Assembly (NCBI RefSeq): GCF_000590555.1 | Contig: NC_022198.1 | Coordinates: forward strand, 1,662,893-1,726,892 | Source: Corynebacterium argentoratense DSM 44202 | GTDB taxonomy: Bacteria; Actinomycetota; Actinomycetes; Mycobacteriales; Mycobacteriaceae | Reading direction: 5' to 3' | Length of the DNA stretch: 64,000 bases | Shown: positions 48,896-58,621 of the stretch, in pieces | Position numbering within the stretch: the first letter of the stretch is position 1 | Layout of the letters: every line of letters starts with the position of its first letter | The notes under the pieces: model-generated | The model's database searches: none | Seen by the model: the letters and a program-made list of their open reading frames with translations, nothing else | Told to the model about the DNA's origin: nothing | Program-made: the position numbers and the translations under genes

Positions 48896-49302
48896 AGGTT
48901 CCTCCTGACTACGCATTAAACAACGCACAAATCATAACCTGTAGACCCCCATTGCGTTAAGTCCGATTTTTAAAAAATCAGCAGCTTAGGGGTGCCTGCG
49001 TGGCTATTGTGACGATTGCTGCTTGACCCAAGCACCCCTTCTAGACTGTGTCCCTTTCGGGTTGTTTACCCATGTATGGCGCCTGTTTCGACAGGGAAGC
49101 CGGCAAAATAACGAGCGCAAGCCCTAGGGGACAATGCTTAAAAACTGGCCCCAGACGCGCCATATTGTGAGCTAAAACACTGCAGTTTTGGCGAATTGCC
49201 CCCTCTCCCCCACCTCGAACGCCCACCCTATGGAAGTCATACTAAAGGTGGAGCCCCGGGGGAGTGCCCCGGGGCTGAGGAAAACAACGCTCCAATGACG
49301 TC
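48896..49302. promoter_or_regulatory. ctaD promoter region and nrdF downstream region
   Basis: No gene is seen. From the ctaD side there is TATGAT (48932-48937, minus), a small A/T palindrome (48965-48979) and an imperfect long inverted repeat GGGGTGC...GCACCCC (48989-49038). TGTGAGCTAAAACACT at 49166-49181 matches the GlxR consensus TGTGANNTANNTCACA in 10 of 12 fixed positions. A terminator for nrdF ends the region. Confidence 0.4.
49252..49276 (-). terminator. GC-rich hairpin after nrdF
   Basis: AGCCCCGGGG-GAGTG-CCCCGGGGCT is a perfect 10-bp stem 27 nt beyond the nrdF stop. There is no clear U-tract, so efficiency is uncertain. Confidence 0.6.
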
Positions 49303-50334
<1,032 letters not shown>

Positions 50335-50487
50335 CTAGGGGATACGGTTTCAGTCCCTTCAACAGTACCCGCCCTCGGCGCTCAACGCTCCCCCGGGGAC
50401 TTATGCGCCCCTAAGCTGCACTTTTTGGGTAAGGATAAAGGCAATAAGGGCAGCACACTCTAGGATGCGAGCCGCACAAACACTCGC

Positions 50488-50503
50488 TACACTGGTGCTC
50501 ATG
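50488..50503 (+). promoter_or_regulatory. -10 box and leaderless start of ferritin
   Basis: TACACT at 50488-50493 lies 7 nt before ATG 50501, and no ribosome site precedes the ATG, consistent with a leaderless mRNA. A weak DtxR-like half-match (TTGGGTAAGGATAAAGGCA, 50425-50443) lies upstream but only 12 of 19 positions fit. Confidence 0.45.
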
Positions 50504-51004
50504 CAACTCAATGACACTCTCGCAAAAGCAATGAACAACCAGGTCACGGCCGAATACGAGGCCTCCATGATCTACCGCCAACTGTCCTTCATCCTCGACG
50601 ATCTCGGACTTGTCGGTATGCGTGACTGGATGGCACTTCAGGCCGAAGAAGAGCTCGGACACGCCCAGATGTTCGCTGACCACATGCTGGCACGCGACGT
50701 CGTCCCCCAGATCGGCAGCATCTCCGTTCCCGAACTGTCCGTAACCAGCGCCGTCGAAGCTTTCGAAGCGTCGCTGGCTCACGAAGTCAAGATCTCCGGA
50801 ATGATCCGCGACCTCGCAAAGCTCGCACAAGACGGAGGCGACTTCGACTCCCGCCCGCTGCTCGACGGCTTCCTCGCCGAGCAAATCGAAGAAGAGTCCA
50901 CCGTCAAGGAAATCCTTGACCGCCTGCGCCTCATCGGCGAGGACGGCTCCGGTTTGCTGCGCATCGACGCAGAGCTCGGTTCCCGCGACGGCGACGACAA
51001 CTAA
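50501..51004 (+). CDS. ftn: Ferritin
   Basis: The product is 167 residues: a four-helix bundle with ferroxidase residues in NQVTAEYEASMIYRQLSF (Glu) and AEEELGHAQMFADHML (ExxH), then EQIEEESTVKEIL. It oxidises and stores iron as a 24-mer. ATG 50501 is chosen because the family begins MQLNDTLAKAMN and because of the -10 spacing. A perfect terminator follows. It is convergent with gntK. Confidence 0.94.
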   Translation: MQLNDTLAKAMNNQVTAEYEASMIYRQLSFILDDLGLVGMRDWMALQAEEELGHAQMFADHMLARDVVPQIGSISVPELSVTSAVEAFEASLAHEVKISGMIRDLAKLAQDGGDFDSRPLLDGFLAEQIEEESTVKEILDRLRLIGEDGSGLLRIDAELGSRDGDDN

Positions 51005-51023
51005 TCCCGCCAACACTGAAGCA

Positions 51024-51060
51024 AAATCCCGGCCCGATCACACAGATCGGGCCGGGATTT
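51024..51060. terminator. Bidirectional terminator between ftn and gntK
   Basis: A perfect 16-bp stem AAATCCCGGCCCGATC with a 5-nt ACACA loop is bordered by A on one side and T on the other. It serves both convergent genes. Confidence 0.9.
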
Positions 51061-51077
51061 CCTATCTCCTGAGGTTA

Positions 51078-51644
51078 CTAATTCAGCCAGATCGTCGCCA
51101 AGGCCCCCATATCTTCCAGCTTTTCCTGAATCACATCCAAAACCTCATCCAGGGGGCGAGTGTTGTCGACAATGAAACCTAGTTCATCATCGCCCAAGGG
51201 TTCGAGCGTCTCCAGCTGAGAATCCAACAACGAAGGCGGCATAAAATGCCCCTTACGGTTGGTCATGCGCTCCAGAGTCGTGTCGCGGTCAACGTCGAGT
51301 TGAATATGAACGACGTTTCCAAGGGCGTCACGCAAAATATCGCGGTAGCTACGCTTCAGCGCCGAGCAACTCATCACAGAATGATTACCCGCGACGTCTT
51401 CACGCCCCATCCAATCCCGCAGCTGCTTCAACCACGGCAAGCGGTCATGGTCATTCAGGGCGATACCCGCAGCCATCTTGTCCTTATTGGACTTAAGGTG
51501 AAAGCTGTCCGCATCGGCGACACCGACACCCATGCGGGCGGCGAGAGCCTCCGCCACGGTGGTCTTACCGCAACCGGAAACCCCCATGATGATGATGTGG
51601 AACAGCTCCTGCTGCGCCGAGTTCAATCCATTATGTGTGCCCAC
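51078..51644 (-). CDS. gntK: Gluconokinase
   Basis: The product is 188 residues. The P-loop IIIMGVSGCGKTTVAEALA, GVADADSFHLKSNKDKMAAG and RKGHFMPPSLLDSQLETLE are typical of GntK-type gluconate kinases. It phosphorylates gluconate to 6-phosphogluconate. Start GTG 51644 gives about 15 residues before the P-loop strand, slightly long for the family, so an internal start is possible. A GntR-like remnant lies directly upstream on the other strand. Confidence 0.92.
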   Translation of the reverse strand: MGTHNGLNSAQQELFHIIIMGVSGCGKTTVAEALAARMGVGVADADSFHLKSNKDKMAAGIALNDHDRLPWLKQLRDWMGREDVAGNHSVMSCSALKRSYRDILRDALGNVVHIQLDVDRDTTLERMTNRKGHFMPPSLLDSQLETLEPLGDDELGFIVDNTRPLDEVLDVIQEKLEDMGALATIWLN

Positions 51645-51692
51645 GTCACGCCTCCAAAAAACTATGTTCGCCGTCTAAGGCTACCGCGCTGA

Positions 51693-51920
51693 CCTCTACA
51701 GGGCAGCGCCAGCAGCAAACACTGCGACAGCCAAGGCAGAACGGAACTTGGACTACAGCCCGCCCACCCCGAAGCCGAAGCAATGCACACGCACATGGCG
51801 CTCGCGACGTCAATAGGCGATCAAGACCCCCACGCAGCTGCCGCGCACGCACGACAGCTGCTCCACGAAGTCCGAGAAGCCCTCGGACTCACCGCAATAC
51901 CCCCAACCCACACGGGCTAG
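51693..51920 (+). pseudogene. Remnant of a GntR-type (FCD-domain) regulator, C-terminal part
   Basis: A 75-codon frame without a proper start reads ELGLQPAHPEAEAMHTHM and DPHAAAAHARQLLHEVREAL, ending at TAG 51918-51920. The helix pattern and H/DP-A spacing resemble the last helices of FCD ligand-binding domains. It begins after an in-frame TGA and has no DNA-binding domain. Being next to gntK, it may be what is left of a gluconate regulator. The call is from pattern only. Its end overlaps the nrdE stop. Confidence 0.4.
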
Positions 51921-54073
51921 AGCATGCAGCTCACGCAGCCCTGAACCTCAGTTCCTTCGAGGGCTGTCTGGCGCAAACGGATGTAGTAAATCGTCTTGAT
52001 GCCCTTACGCCACGCGTAAATCTGCGCGCGGTTAATGTCGCGGGTAGTGGCTGTGTCCTTGAAGAACAACGTCAACGACAGCCCCTGATCCACGTACTTC
52101 GTCGCCACAGCGTAGGTGTCGATGATCTTTTCAAACCCGATCTCGTACGCATCCTGGTAGTACTCCAGGTTGTCGTTGGTCATGTACGGCGCCGGGTAGT
52201 ACACGCGACCGATCTTGCCTTCCTTACGGATCTCAATCCGAGAAGCAATCGGGTGAATAGACGACGTGGAGTTGTTGATGTAAGAAATCGAACCTGTTGG
52301 CGGAACTGCCTGCAAGTTTCGGTTGAACATGCCGTGCTCCGCGACGTCCTGCTTCAGCGCAGCCCATTCCTCAGCACTGGGCGTGTGAATACTGGAATTA
52401 GCGAACAGCTGCTTGACCTTATCCGTCTTCGGGGCGAAATCTTCCGGATCGAAGCTGTCGAAGAACTCACCCGACGCATACGCGGAATCCTCAAAACCTT
52501 CAAAGCGGACGCCGCGTTCCTTGGCGATCTGGCAGGAAGCCTTGATGCATTCAAACATCACGGCCGCGAAATAAGCGTTGGTGAAGTCCAGCCCTTCCTC
52601 GCTGCCATAGAAGATGCCTTCCCGGCCGAAGAAGCCGTGCAAGTTCATCTGGCCGAGGCCGATGGCGTGCGCTGCGTCGTTGCCCTTTTTAATCGAGGGA
52701 ACAGAATCGATGCTGGTCTGCTCGGACACGGCGGTCAATCCACGAATAGCGGTTTCAATGGTCTTGGAGAAATCCGGGGAATCCATCGCTTTAGCGATGT
52801 TCAGCGAACCAAGGTTGCAGGAAATGTCCTCGCCGATGTGGCTGTAGCTGAGGTCCGGGTTGAATTCGGACGCGGTAGAAACCTGCAGAATTTCGGAGCA
52901 CAAGTTCGAGTGGGTGATGCGGCCAGCAATGGGGTTTGCCTTGTTCACTGTGTCTTCGAACATGATGTAGGGGTAGCCAGATTCGAACTGGATCTCCGCG
53001 AGGGTTTGGAAGAACTGTCGTGCGTTGATCTTCGACTTACGGATACGGGGATCCTCGACCATTTCTTCATAGTGTTCAGAAATCGGCACGTCGGCGAAGG
53101 GCTTGCCGTAGACACGTTCCACGTCGTAGGGGGAGAACAGGTACATGTCGTCGTTGCGCTTGGCCAGTTCGAAGGTGATATCCGGGATGACCACGCCCAG
53201 CGACAGCGTCTTGATGCGGATTTTCTCGTCCGCGTTTTCGCGCTTGGTGTCCAGGAACTTCATGATGTCCGGGTGGTGGGCGTGCAGGTATACCGCTCCG
53301 GCGCCTTGGCGTGCACCCAGCTGGTTGGCGTAGGAGAAGGAATCTTCCAGCAGCTTCATCACGGGGATGACACCGGAGGACTGGTTTTCGATCTTCTTAA
53401 TGGGCGCGCCTGACTCACGCAGGTTGCTCAGCAGCAGGGCAACGCCGCCGCCTCGCTTGGACAGCTGGAGTGCGGAGTTGATGGCTCGCCCGATGGACTC
53501 CATGTTGTCTTCGATGCGAAGCAGGAAGCAGGAAACTGGTTCGCCGCGTTGTTTTTTGCCGGAGTTGAGGAAGGTTGGGGTGGCGGGCTGGAAGCGACCG
53601 GCCATGATCTCGTCAACCAGGTGTTCAGCGAGTGCTGTGTCACCGTCGGCGAGGGTCAGTGCCACCATGCAGACGCGGTCTTCGTAGCGTTCGAGGTAGC
53701 GTCGGCCGTCGAAGGTCTGGAGCGTGTAGGACGTGTAGTACTTGTAGGCGCCGAGGAAGGTTGGGAAGCGGAATTTGACTGCGTAGGCCCGCTTGAAGAG
53801 GGCTTTAATGAAGGCGAAGTCGTATTTGTCGACTACTTCTTGTTCGTAGTAGTGGTTGTTGACGAGGTAGTCGAATTTTTCTTCCAGGTCGTGGAAGAAC
53901 ACGGTGTTTTGGTTGACGTGTTGGAGGAAGAACTGGTTGGCCGCTTCCCGGTCTTTGTCGAATTGGATAAGGCCGTCTTCGTTGTACAGGTTAAGCAGGG
54001 CGTTGAGTGCGTGGTAGTCCATGCTCTCTGAGGCGGCGTTTCCAGTTACGCTGGCACCGAGGTGTGCGTCCAT
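51917..54073 (-). CDS. nrdE: Class Ib ribonucleotide reductase large subunit NrdE
   Basis: The product is 718 residues. The catalytic domain shows [19 protein letters not shown], the first active-site Cys region, and later [40 protein letters not shown] is the conserved C-terminal barrel motif. It ends [13 protein letters not shown], the CxxC tail re-reduced by NrdH. It reduces ribonucleoside diphosphates with NrdF. AGGAG precedes ATG 54073. It is third in nrdHIE, after a 53-bp gap that contains one copy of the repeated 10-mer. Confidence 0.97.
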   Translation of the reverse strand: MDAHLGASVTGNAASESMDYHALNALLNLYNEDGLIQFDKDREAANQFFLQHVNQNTVFFHDLEEKFDYLVNNHYYEQEVVDKYDFAFIKALFKRAYAVKFRFPTFLGAYKYYTSYTLQTFDGRRYLERYEDRVCMVALTLADGDTALAEHLVDEIMAGRFQPATPTFLNSGKKQRGEPVSCFLLRIEDNMESIGRAINSALQLSKRGGGVALLLSNLRESGAPIKKIENQSSGVIPVMKLLEDSFSYANQLGARQGAGAVYLHAHHPDIMKFLDTKRENADEKIRIKTLSLGVVIPDITFELAKRNDDMYLFSPYDVERVYGKPFADVPISEHYEEMVEDPRIRKSKINARQFFQTLAEIQFESGYPYIMFEDTVNKANPIAGRITHSNLCSEILQVSTASEFNPDLSYSHIGEDISCNLGSLNIAKAMDSPDFSKTIETAIRGLTAVSEQTSIDSVPSIKKGNDAAHAIGLGQMNLHGFFGREGIFYGSEEGLDFTNAYFAAVMFECIKASCQIAKERGVRFEGFEDSAYASGEFFDSFDPEDFAPKTDKVKQLFANSSIHTPSAEEWAALKQDVAEHGMFNRNLQAVPPTGSISYINNSTSSIHPIASRIEIRKEGKIGRVYYPAPYMTNDNLEYYQDAYEIGFEKIIDTYAVATKYVDQGLSLTLFFKDTATTRDINRAQIYAWRKGIKTIYYIRLRQTALEGTEVQGCVSCML

Positions 54074-54126
54074 AGGTTTTCTCCTGTGTGCGTGGGGTTT
54101 GTTGTCTATGTATGACGTCGCGGGGG

Positions 54127-54564
54127 TTAGGCGACGCGTGGGGGTTGCAGGCCCAGTGTGGCTGCGTTGGCGATCAATCCATTGCGTAGGGTTGCGACGT
54201 CTTCGTCGTTGCCCATGAGTTCGAAGCGGTAGACGTAGGGGACGTTACATTTGGCGGCGATGACGTCGCCTGCTTTGCCAAAGTCACTTCCGAAGTTGGA
54301 GTTACCACCGGCGACGACCGCTCTGATGAGGCTACGGTTGTGCGGATTGTTGAGGAATTTTACGACCTGTATGGGGACGGGTTTTCCTTGTTTACCACTG
54401 ATGGATACTCCCCCGCCGTAGGTGGGGCATACGAGGACGTATGGCTCATCTACGACGAGTTCGGGCTCGTTGGCTCGGAGCGGGATGCGCACGTTGGGCA
54501 GCTGGAGTTTGTCTACAAAACGGCGGGTGTTTTCGGTCGCTGATGAGAAGTAGACGACGAGCAC
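54127..54564 (-). CDS. nrdI: NrdI flavodoxin-like protein
   Basis: The product is 145 residues. The flavin phosphate loop begins [19 protein letters not shown], and VCPTYGGG and [15 protein letters not shown] follow, all typical of NrdI. It supplies the oxidant for assembling the Mn2-tyrosyl radical of NrdF. GTG 54564 has AGGAG 6 nt upstream. It lies between nrdH and nrdE. Confidence 0.95.
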   Translation of the reverse strand: MLVVYFSSATENTRRFVDKLQLPNVRIPLRANEPELVVDEPYVLVCPTYGGGVSISGKQGKPVPIQVVKFLNNPHNRSLIRAVVAGGNSNFGSDFGKAGDVIAAKCNVPYVYRFELMGNDEDVATLRNGLIANAATLGLQPPRVA

Positions 54565-54656
54565 GGTGGGCTCCTGGTTGCTGGACTGCGGTGCGCGGGG
54601 TGGATAGAAGTAACGCCCGATTCTCCGTGGGGGAATTCGGGCGTGCGGTGCGCCTG

Positions 54657-54890
54657 TTAGGCGACCTGTGCGGCGAGGCTGCGGATGCGCTCTGGGCGGA
54701 ATCCGGACCAGTGCTCGCCGCCAGCTTCTACGACGGGCGCCTGGAGGTACCCGAGTGCCATCACGTAGTCGCGTGCTTCGTCATCGAGGCTGATGTCTAC
54801 GACCGTGTATTCAAGGCCGGCACGGTCAAGTGCTTTCTTGGTAGCGGTGCACTGGACGCAAGCGGGCTTGCTGTAAACGGTGATAGCCAT
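54657..54890 (-). CDS. nrdH: NrdH redoxin
   Basis: The product is 77 residues with a glutaredoxin fold and the CVQC redox motif ([20 protein letters not shown]). The C-terminal WSGFRPERI is the NrdH signature for thioredoxin-reductase recognition. It reduces NrdE. Start ATG 54890 has AAGGAAG upstream. It is the first gene of nrdHIE and follows two NrdR-like boxes. Confidence 0.96.
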   Translation of the reverse strand: MAITVYSKPACVQCTATKKALDRAGLEYTVVDISLDDEARDYVMALGYLQAPVVEAGGEHWSGFRPERIRSLAAQVA

Positions 54891-54966
54891 AAGTCTTCCT
54901 TGGGTTCAAGCTCTACGAGTGACGGTTTCTTGGGGGTTTGTGAAGGCTTCCCCTCATCACCAAGAA

Positions 54967-55014
54967 ACACTATACGTTGTGGTAATTTTCCGCAAGTAGC
55001 ACTATATATAGTAG
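54967..55014 (-). promoter_or_regulatory. Tandem NrdR-like boxes upstream of nrdHIE
   Basis: ACACTATACGTTGTGG (54967-54982) and GCACTATATATAGTAG (54999-55014) each match the NrdR consensus ACACWATATATWGTGT at 13 of 16 positions. They are 32 bp apart start to start, about three helical turns, the spacing typical of NrdR pairs. They suggest repression of nrdHIE when dNTP or ATP levels are high. Confidence 0.82.
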
Positions 55015-55236
55015 TTACATCAAGGGAATTCCCAGGATACGAACTAAGCGAGCACAACATCTTGTCCCCCGCGCACGGGTTGAAATTACAACGTTGTCGC
55101 ACACCTGAAGTCCGCCCACCCCCACACCTCTGAATAAAAAGAAAAATCCCAGCACAGGGCACCCGAAAAAAGATCCAAGTGTTACTTATTTCACCCTTAC
55201 CGGAAAATGTATTCTTTGCCCTCTAAGCATAGAAAA

Positions 55237-55271
55237 AGCGGGCTGGGTAAGAATTACTTACCCAGCCCGCT
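55237..55271 (-). terminator. Terminator of rpmJ
   Basis: A perfect 15-bp stem AGCGGGCTGGGTAAG with a 5-nt loop is followed by TTTTTC on the minus strand, just after rpmJ. The remaining 54891-55236 bases hold the nrdH promoter and no gene. Confidence 0.9.
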
Positions 55272-55289
55272 TCGGGGGCGCATAAAAAT

Positions 55290-55412
55290 TTAGCCCTGGC
55301 GAGCCTTGAAACGCGGCTCTTTCTTGTTGATCACGTAGACCTTGCCACGACGGCGCACAACCTGGGCGCCCGGCTTGTTCTTCAGCGACCGAAGGGACTT
55401 GCGGACCTTCAT
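55290..55412 (-). CDS. rpmJ: 50S ribosomal protein L36, cysteine-free form
   Basis: The product is 40 residues: [19 protein letters not shown] through [10 protein letters not shown]. The start ATG 55412 has GAAAGGAGC upstream. The usual CxxC-C-H zinc-ribbon residues of L36 are missing, so this is the zinc-independent (C-) form often induced under zinc limitation through Zur. A zinc-binding paralogue elsewhere in the genome is possible but cannot be checked here. No convincing Zur box was recognised upstream. Confidence 0.95.
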   Translation of the reverse strand: MKVRKSLRSLKNKPGAQVVRRRGKVYVINKKEPRFKARQG

Positions 55413-55516
55413 CGGGCGCTCCTTTCTGCTCTGAGGGCCAATACCAATCGCAGGCACAACAGCGCTACGACACGAAGAGCAATATTAACCAATCAGCGCC
55501 AAAAAACCAAACCCTC

Positions 55517-55532
55517 TAGCATGGGGATCATG
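55517..55532 (+). promoter_or_regulatory. -10 box and leaderless start of nadE
   Basis: TAGCAT at 55517-55522 is followed 7 nt later by ATG 55530, with no ribosome site. This favours ATG 55530 over the upstream ATG 55521, which would overlap the -10 element. Confidence 0.5.
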
Positions 55533-56375
55533 ATAAACGAGACACGCGCGGCCATTGTCGCTGCCCTGCACACCAAAAAAACGATCGACCCGGCCGCCGA
55601 AGTCCGCTCTAGGATCAATCTCTTGAAGGACTACATCACCAATTCTGGCACCGCCGGATACGTGCTCGGAATTTCCGGCGGCCAGGATTCAACGCTAGCC
55701 GGCCACTTGGCGCAGATCGCCTGCGAAGAACTCCGCAGCGAGGGGACACCAGCGCACTTCACCGCTGTCCGTTTGCCTTATGGCGTGCAGGTGGACGAGG
55801 ACGATGCCCAGATGGCTTTGGAGTTCATCAATCCGGACGACACTGTCACCGTCAACATTAAAGCCAGCGTCGATGCCATGGTTGCCGCCCTGGATGATGA
55901 CGCCGCGTCGGGGATCTCCGACTTCAATAAAGGCAACGTGAAGGCTCGCATGCGGATGCTTGCCCAGTACGCGGTGGCGGCTGAGCGCAAGGCTTTGGTC
56001 ATCGGCACTGACCACGCAGCGGAAAATGTCACGGGGTTCTTCACGAAGTTTGGTGACGGGGCGGCGGACATCATGCCACTGTTCGGGTTGTCGAAGCGCC
56101 AGGGGGCACAGCTACTTGAGCACCTGGGCGCCCCAGAGCGGGCATGGCAAAAAGTTCCAACAGCCGACCTTGAGGATGACCGTCCTGCACTGCCAGACGA
56201 GGTCGCGTTGGGCGTGAGCTACCGCGAGATCGACGACTACATCGAGGGGGCGGTACCCGACGATGTAATCCCCGCGCGAGCACACGAGCGTTTGGAGCAT
56301 CTGTGGCGCATCGGAGAGCACAAACGCCACCTACCGGTCACTCCATATGACCAGTGGTGGCGTGCACAGCTCTAA
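55530..56375 (+). CDS. nadE: NH3-dependent NAD+ synthetase
   Basis: The product is 281 residues. The N-type ATP pyrophosphatase loop is [18 protein letters not shown], then [35 protein letters not shown] and the C-terminal [15 protein letters not shown]. It amidates nicotinic acid adenine dinucleotide with ammonia. There is no glutaminase domain, so it is the short, ammonia-using type. It is convergent with the PNPOx-fold gene, 3 nt apart. Confidence 0.96.
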   Translation: MINETRAAIVAALHTKKTIDPAAEVRSRINLLKDYITNSGTAGYVLGISGGQDSTLAGHLAQIACEELRSEGTPAHFTAVRLPYGVQVDEDDAQMALEFINPDDTVTVNIKASVDAMVAALDDDAASGISDFNKGNVKARMRMLAQYAVAAERKALVIGTDHAAENVTGFFTKFGDGAADIMPLFGLSKRQGAQLLEHLGAPERAWQKVPTADLEDDRPALPDEVALGVSYREIDDYIEGAVPDDVIPARAHERLEHLWRIGEHKRHLPVTPYDQWWRAQL

Positions 56376-56378
56376 TTC

Positions 56379-56804
56379 TTAGTAGCGTTGTGGCTCTTCG
56401 CCGAGGTGAAACTTGCGGCCGCTGACGCTATTCGGGGTGACTTTTACGTAGTTGTATTTCAGCGTCGGCAGCCAAGGGGTGAGGTCCAAGCTATCTGCGT
56501 GGTGGATGGCTGCGGCGTCTTGGAGAACCTCCGCAGTGCCTTTGACGATCACTGACCATGCATCGTGGTTGTCTAGGTCAACGTGATCGGCTTCGAACAG
56601 CACATCGTTGTTCAAAGAGAGACTGAACAGCTTGTTACCTTCGGATGTGCGAAAGTAGATCGCGCCGCCATCTACGACGAAATTCACTGGGAAGATATCC
56701 ATATCGTCGCTTCGGCGGACGACGACGCGGCCTAGTTGTTCGGTTCCCATCAGCTCGAGGGCGGCTTCGGTGGACAGTTGTGTGAAGACTTCGTTGTCAG
56801 ACAT
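56379..56804 (-). CDS. Pyridoxamine 5'-phosphate oxidase-fold protein
   Basis: The product is 141 residues of the split-barrel flavin-binding fold (LGRVVVRRSDDMDIFPVNFVVD, GAIYFRTSEGNKLFSL, WSVIVKGTAEVL). Such small proteins may bind FMN, F420 or heme, and the family does not reveal which. No partner gene is adjacent. ATG 56804 is the first start. Confidence 0.85.
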   Translation of the reverse strand: MSDNEVFTQLSTEAALELMGTEQLGRVVVRRSDDMDIFPVNFVVDGGAIYFRTSEGNKLFSLSLNNDVLFEADHVDLDNHDAWSVIVKGTAEVLQDAAAIHHADSLDLTPWLPTLKYNYVKVTPNSVSGRKFHLGEEPQRY

Positions 56805-56970
56805 GGCCCCATACTACTCCGACCCGCCCCCATAGTGCGATACTTCCATCACACTAAACAAAAATTGAACTGCCGATTACATGATTGGGAAAATATAACC
56901 TAGCCCTCTGACCTGCTGCTCCCCCGAAAACAGCAAGACCCCTCACCTAAAAAGATGAAGGGTCTTCTTG

Positions 56971-57043
56971 TGGAGCTAACGGGACTCGAACCCGTGACCC
57001 CCACACTGCCAGTGTGGTGCGCTACCAGCTGCGCCATAGCCCC
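56971..57043 (-). tRNA. tRNA-Ala (anticodon GGC)
   Basis: On the minus strand GGGGCTA pairs with TAGCTCC, including the G3-U70 wobble that marks alanine tRNAs. The D-arm is GCGC..GCGC, and the anticodon stem is CCACA/TGTGG with loop CTGGCAG, giving GGC. The T-arm contains GGTTCGAGTCC. The gene is 73 nt with no encoded CCA. About 165 bp upstream of the PNPOx gene start (56805-56970) hold a hairpin (AAGACCC/GGGTCTT, 56935-56966) and nothing else seen. Confidence 0.97.
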
Positions 57044-57174
57044 TTGATAAACAAGGTGAAAGCCTCTCGAACGAGGAACTCCCTGCGGCCTCAACCGTGA
57101 TCGGTCGTTGCCAGCCCTTGATAATCTACATCACCAGCCAAACGACTGGCAAACACCAAGCATAAGGCACAAAT

Positions 57175-57198
57175 TGTGGGGGCTACAACGCCCCCACA
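57175..57198 (-). terminator. Hairpin terminator after the DsbA-like gene
   Basis: TGTGGGGGC-TACAAC-GCCCCCACA is a perfect 9-bp stem 19 nt after the stop. The rest of 57044-57216 shows no gene. Confidence 0.75.
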
Positions 57199-57216
57199 CT
57201 CAAAGAGCCTCAAGGC

Positions 57217-57939
57217 TTAGTTCGTTACTTCCTTAATCCAGCTGGTCCCGTCACGAAGATCAAGATCCTTGCCGTCGTAGAGGATGTGTGGCGAGCTCAC
57301 CTTGCCAATGGCAGCCTTCAAAGAATCAGCACTAGCGTTAGCAAAGTCCTTCATCGCGTCCACATCAGCGCCATCCTTAATATCCTTAACGACATCATCA
57401 GGCACGTTGTAATCCACCGCAGCGTCACCATACTTGGCATTATCCCAGTTGGAAGTACGCAGCATGGTCTGGTCACGCATCAGCATCGCGCGGTAATTCC
57501 AGTACCCCTGAGCGTCACCACTTTTCGCAATAGCCAAGGCCGCGGCACCCGCACGTGTGGAATTGGCTTCCGTGCCCTGATCTATAAAGTTCAGACTGCG
57601 AACGTTGACAATGAGCTTGCCTTCTTCGATTGCCTTGAGCATGTCGGCGTCCGCTGCCTCCGCCAATTCTGCGCAGTGGGGGCACGAGTAGTCCTCGTAC
57701 AGGTCAACCTGCGGAGTATCGGCAGTCGCAGCGGGAGACTTCAGCGTAATAGCGTTGTCCTTGTAGGACACCTCGAGGTTATCGACCGCAACCATGGACG
57801 CTTCGCGCTGTTCAGTCTGCGCTTTGTTACCACTGATCACGATGTAGCTAATCACACCGAGCCCGAGGACGATGATAACTAGCAGCGCGATAATGAAGCC
57901 GTAGCTTTTCTCATTGGGGTTTTTTACTTTGGTACTCAT
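57217..57939 (-). CDS. Membrane-anchored DsbA-family thiol oxidoreductase
   Basis: The product is 240 residues. One N-terminal helix (YGFIIALLVIIVLGLGVISYIV) anchors a periplasm-facing thioredoxin fold of the DsbA/FrnE-like group. The redox motif is CPHC in YEDYSCPHCAELAEAA. The later cis-Pro loop is SSPHILYDGKDL. It probably forms or rearranges disulfides in exported proteins. The MauE/DoxX-like gene lies 43 nt upstream in the same direction. Confidence 0.9.
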   Translation of the reverse strand: MSTKVKNPNEKSYGFIIALLVIIVLGLGVISYIVISGNKAQTEQREASMVAVDNLEVSYKDNAITLKSPAATADTPQVDLYEDYSCPHCAELAEAADADMLKAIEEGKLIVNVRSLNFIDQGTEANSTRAGAAALAIAKSGDAQGYWNYRAMLMRDQTMLRTSNWDNAKYGDAAVDYNVPDDVVKDIKDGADVDAMKDFANASADSLKAAIGKVSSPHILYDGKDLDLRDGTSWIKEVTN

Positions 57940-57982
57940 TATTTCCTATAAGTGTTGTGTTGATTGCCGCCATCCAGCCCGT

Positions 57983-58447
57983 TTAAGGCCACACAGCCAG
58001 CTTGTTTAGTGGTTTCCACGCAACGATCGCAGCCAGAGCGATAAATGCGGTGTCCCGGAGGATCTCCTTGACGTAGGCCCATGGGCTTACGGAAGAATTG
58101 TAGCCCCCGCCGCCGAAGCATCCGCAGTCGATGGTCAAACCACGCGCCCACGCAGATGCGATACCTGCGATAAAAGCGAGGAAGATCAAGGCAGAAAGTA
58201 GCGATGTCGCGCGCAAAAATATGCCAAGCACAAGCAAGACACCCAAAGCCACCTCAAGCGGCGGCAAAGCCAGGGCGATGAACCTTTCCGCGGCGTCAGG
58301 AAAAAGTTCATAAGCACGCACAGACAGCAACGTGTCGCCGGGGTTTTGCATCTTTAAAACGCCGCTAGCAATCCACACAGCGGCTAAAGCAAAACGCGCC
58401 AGCAATGCCACGGCGTCCATAGCCGACCAGCCAGTCCGAACGGTCAT
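57983..58447 (-). CDS. MauE/DoxX-like membrane redox protein
   Basis: The product is about 154 residues from ATG 58447. Four membrane helices surround IDCGCFGGGG, the cysteine pair of MauE-type proteins that re-oxidise or reduce thiol partners. Pairing with the CPHC protein downstream suggests an electron relay for disulfide formation, analogous to DsbB/VKOR. An earlier start at 58510 is in frame but adds a polar tail. Confidence 0.85.
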   Translation of the reverse strand: MTVRTGWSAMDAVALLARFALAAVWIASGVLKMQNPGDTLLSVRAYELFPDAAERFIALALPPLEVALGVLLVLGIFLRATSLLSALIFLAFIAGIASAWARGLTIDCGCFGGGGYNSSVSPWAYVKEILRDTAFIALAAIVAWKPLNKLAVWP

Positions 58448-58621
58448 AGAACCGGAGTCCACTCCAACAGGCCTGCCCCTGAGCTCAGCCCCACAATCAT
58501 CAGTAGCCACGACAACACACGCTACACGACACCAAGAAGAAAACCACCGGCCCCTGTGAGTGCGATAGCAACATCACAGCAAACACTCTGCTGCTTCACA
58601 GCAAGGGCCGGTGCAACACCA
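58448..58621. other. Intergenic region between mauE-like gene and pgm
   Basis: No gene is seen. CACCGGCCC near 58545-58553 pairs with GGGCCGGTG at 58605-58613 across a 50-nt loop, a possible terminator for pgm. The promoter of the mauE-like/dsbA-like pair must also lie here. Confidence 0.35.

Noticed and set aside
50425..50443. DtxR box before ferritin
   Set aside because: Only 12 of 19 positions fit the consensus and the dyad symmetry is poor; mentioned only as a weak possibility.
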